From contig JAWKSZ010000120.1 in NCBI GenBank assembly GCA_041402045.1, positions 1 to 7,558 of the forward strand: a stretch of DNA of 7,558 nucleotides. Reading direction: 5' to 3'. The notes below the pieces were generated by a model, which made no database searches, was not told where the DNA came from, and saw only the letters and a program-made list of their open reading frames with translations. Below, piece by piece: positions 6,470 to 7,558 of this stretch (its first letter is position 1; each line of letters begins with the position of its first letter). Position numbers and translations under genes: made by a program. The stretch comes from JAGQRJ01 sp041402045. GTDB lineage: Bacteria > Planctomycetota > J058.

Positions 6470-7405
6470 TCAGCGCTGGGCGGCGACGCAGGCGGCCCGC
6501 AGCGCCTCCAGCCGCGCCAGGTCGCGACGATACGCCGCCTGGAGCTCGCGCGCGGCGAGGTCCAGCCGCTCGAACAGGGTGCGCCCGTCCGAGTCCAGCG
6601 CGTCGAAGTCGACGCCGTGAGCGCGCAGCACCTCCAAGCAGCGTCCGGCGGCCTCCGGGGACGGTGCGTCCGGCACGAGGTGCACGAGCCGCTCCCCCTG
6701 CGCGCCGGGTCGCTCGGGGTCGACCCCGACCTCGAGGAGGCAGCGCAAGAGCTCGGGGTTCACCCAGCCAGCGAGGACCAAGGCCGAGCGCCCGTCCCGG
6801 GTCACCGCCAACGGATCTGCCCCGCGAGCGATCAGAGCACGCACCACGTCCAGTCGACGCTGGGCGCAGGCGGCCAGCAGCGGGGTCCTCCCGTTGGAGC
6901 CCCGACACTCCAACGGGTGCCCCCGCGCAATCAGGAACTCGACCGCGGCCAGGTTTCCCGCCTTGGCCGCGACGTGGAGCGGGGTCTCGCCGGACTCGTC
7001 CCCGCGGGCGAGCTCCGCGCCGCGCTCCAGGAACAGCTCGATCGCTTCGGGCGAGCCACGACGCGCCAGGAGCTGGAGCGGCCGCTCGTCGAAGGAGTGG
7101 AGGACCTCCTCGGGGTCTGCCCCGGCGTCCAGGAGGCAGCGGAGCAGGGCGACGTCGGTGGGCGCCTCGTCGATCGCGAGCTCCAGCGCCGACTGCCCGA
7201 AGAACAGACCCTCGCTGCGCGCGCGCGGATCGGCCCCCTCCTCCAGCGCGGCCTGCACCAGGTCCAGCCGCCCCTGCTCGATCCCGCGGAGGAGCTGGAG
7301 GTCGACCTCCCGCGTCGCGGGCGCCCCGGGATCACGGGTCGAGGTCGCGCAGCCCGCGAGGAGCGCGCAGGCCGCCGCGCAGGCGGCGATCGTGAGCGTG
7401 TGCAT
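6470..7405 (-). CDS. Ankyrin-repeat lipoprotein
   Basis: A 311-residue protein beginning MHTLTIAACAAACALLAGC: a short signal peptide with lipobox LAGC, so Cys19 should be lipidated and the protein anchored to a membrane facing the periplasm. Residues about 35-283 form seven or eight ankyrin repeats; the best are 138-170 (SGETPLHVAAKAGNLAAVEF), 171-204 (NGRTPLLAA...ARGADP) and 205-235, with LLDAGADP and ALEEGADP hairpins earlier. Residues 284-311 are a charged helix. Ankyrin stacks bind other proteins; no partner is visible. I chose the ATG at 7405 over an upstream GTG at 7528 because it begins the signal peptide and has GGTGAGG five bases ahead (7411-7417). The stop is separated by one base from the stop of the convergent + strand gene. 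The frame is intact and its codon use matches the RHS gene. Confidence 0.9.
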   Translation of the reverse strand: MHTLTIAACAAACALLAGCATSTRDPGAPATREVDLQLLRGIEQGRLDLVQAALEEGADPRARSEGLFFGQSALELAIDEAPTDVALLRCLLDAGADPEEVLHSFDERPLQLLARRGSPEAIELFLERGAELARGDESGETPLHVAAKAGNLAAVEFLIARGHPLECRGSNGRTPLLAACAQRRLDVVRALIARGADPLAVTRDGRSALVLAGWVNPELLRCLLEVGVDPERPGAQGERLVHLVPDAPSPEAAGRCLEVLRAHGVDFDALDSDGRTLFERLDLAARELQAAYRRDLARLEALRAACVAAQR

Positions 7406-7410
7406 GGGAG

Positions 7411-7417
7411 CCTCACC
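7411..7417 (-). promoter_or_regulatory. Ribosome binding site of ankyrin lipoprotein gene
   Basis: GGTGAGG on the - strand, five bases ahead of the ATG at 7405. It decides the start in favour of the lipobox-containing protein over the longer reading from 7528. Confidence 0.6.
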
Positions 7418-7428
7418 CCGGAGGCGGG

Positions 7429-7459
7429 GCGGGGGTTCCCGGAATGCCGGGCGCCCCGC
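7429..7459 (-). other. Possible hairpin in the leader of the lipoprotein gene
   Basis: An outer stem of GCGGGG (7429-7434) with CCCCGC (7454-7459) encloses an inner perfect stem CCCGG (7438-7442) with CCGGG (7447-7451) around an AATG loop, joined by a 3x2 internal loop. It would lie about 25-55 bases ahead of the ATG. It could affect translation or be chance in GC-rich DNA. There is no U-run, so it is not a normal terminator. The rest of 7406-7558 shows no gene. Confidence 0.3.
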
Positions 7460-7558
7460 AGGAACGACGCGGAGCCGGTTCGCCGCCGCCCTCCCCCCTC
7501 GCCCTCCGGCGACGCCTACCCGACACACGGCCGCCTCCGAGCCCGCGACCGAATGGCG

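Noticed and set aside
6664..7395. A 243-codon + strand frame opposite the lipoprotein gene
   Set aside because: Arg/Pro/Ala-rich shadow with no domain; the opposite strand has clear ankyrin repeats and a lipobox.
7406..7528. N-terminal extension of the ankyrin protein to GTG 7528
   Set aside because: It would bury the signal peptide and lipobox behind an Arg/Pro-rich stretch with no ribosome site; ATG 7405 has both signal and site.

Overview
The window is GC-rich bacterial DNA (roughly 70% or more G+C by eye, with codons almost always ending in G or C). The genes suggest a Gram-negative-type environmental bacterium with large secreted proteins, such as Planctomycetota or Myxococcota. The evidence is a type II lipobox signal, a secreted RHS/YD-repeat giant, an ankyrin lipoprotein and an intergenic GCAAAGG/GCGAAGG repeat of a kind I associate with such genomes. 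No rRNA, tRNA or other phylogenetic marker is present, so the phylum is not settled.

Layout: (1) Bases 1-1100, + strand, hold the 3' part of a gene entering from the left. Its product has a repetitive Ser/Arg/Lys-rich N-terminal tail, one membrane anchor, an acidic Pro/Glu/Ala linker, a staphylococcal-nuclease-type domain with its catalytic residues, and a C-terminal Ada-like zinc knuckle. (2) Bases 1101-1760 are about 660 bases without a convincing gene. They carry a degenerate ~10-nt-period repeat at 1391-1430, a possible sigma-54 promoter at 1709-1724 and a good ribosome binding site at 1746-1751. (3) Bases 1761 to about 5205, + strand, are an intact secreted RHS/YD-repeat protein: signal peptide, DUF6531-like N-terminal region, about 20 YD repeats, RHS core ending in the canonical PxxxxDPxGL motif, and a pre-toxin tail. 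(4) Bases ~5205-6215 are broken. The toxin tip of the RHS protein (to a stop at 5901-5903) and a following small gene (to 6468) can be read only by hopping between the three forward frames about a dozen times. Each frame segment still looks like good coding sequence and the segments join into sensible protein. (5) Bases 6470-7405, - strand, are an intact ankyrin-repeat lipoprotein that converges on the small gene with a single base between the two stops. (6) Bases 7406-7558 are its leader, with a possible hairpin and no gene.

How the genes work together: the RHS protein plus the small gene just behind it looks like a polymorphic-toxin module, a secreted RHS cage with a variable C-terminal tip followed by a candidate immunity gene. 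I do not recognise the tip or the small protein. The membrane-anchored nuclease and the ankyrin lipoprotein are also envelope or exported proteins, but nothing in the sequence ties them to the RHS module. The most important observation is the cluster of frameshifts confined to the tip and candidate immunity gene. Coding quality is preserved across it, which points to local sequencing or assembly indels more than to old gene decay, though a recent pseudogene is possible.
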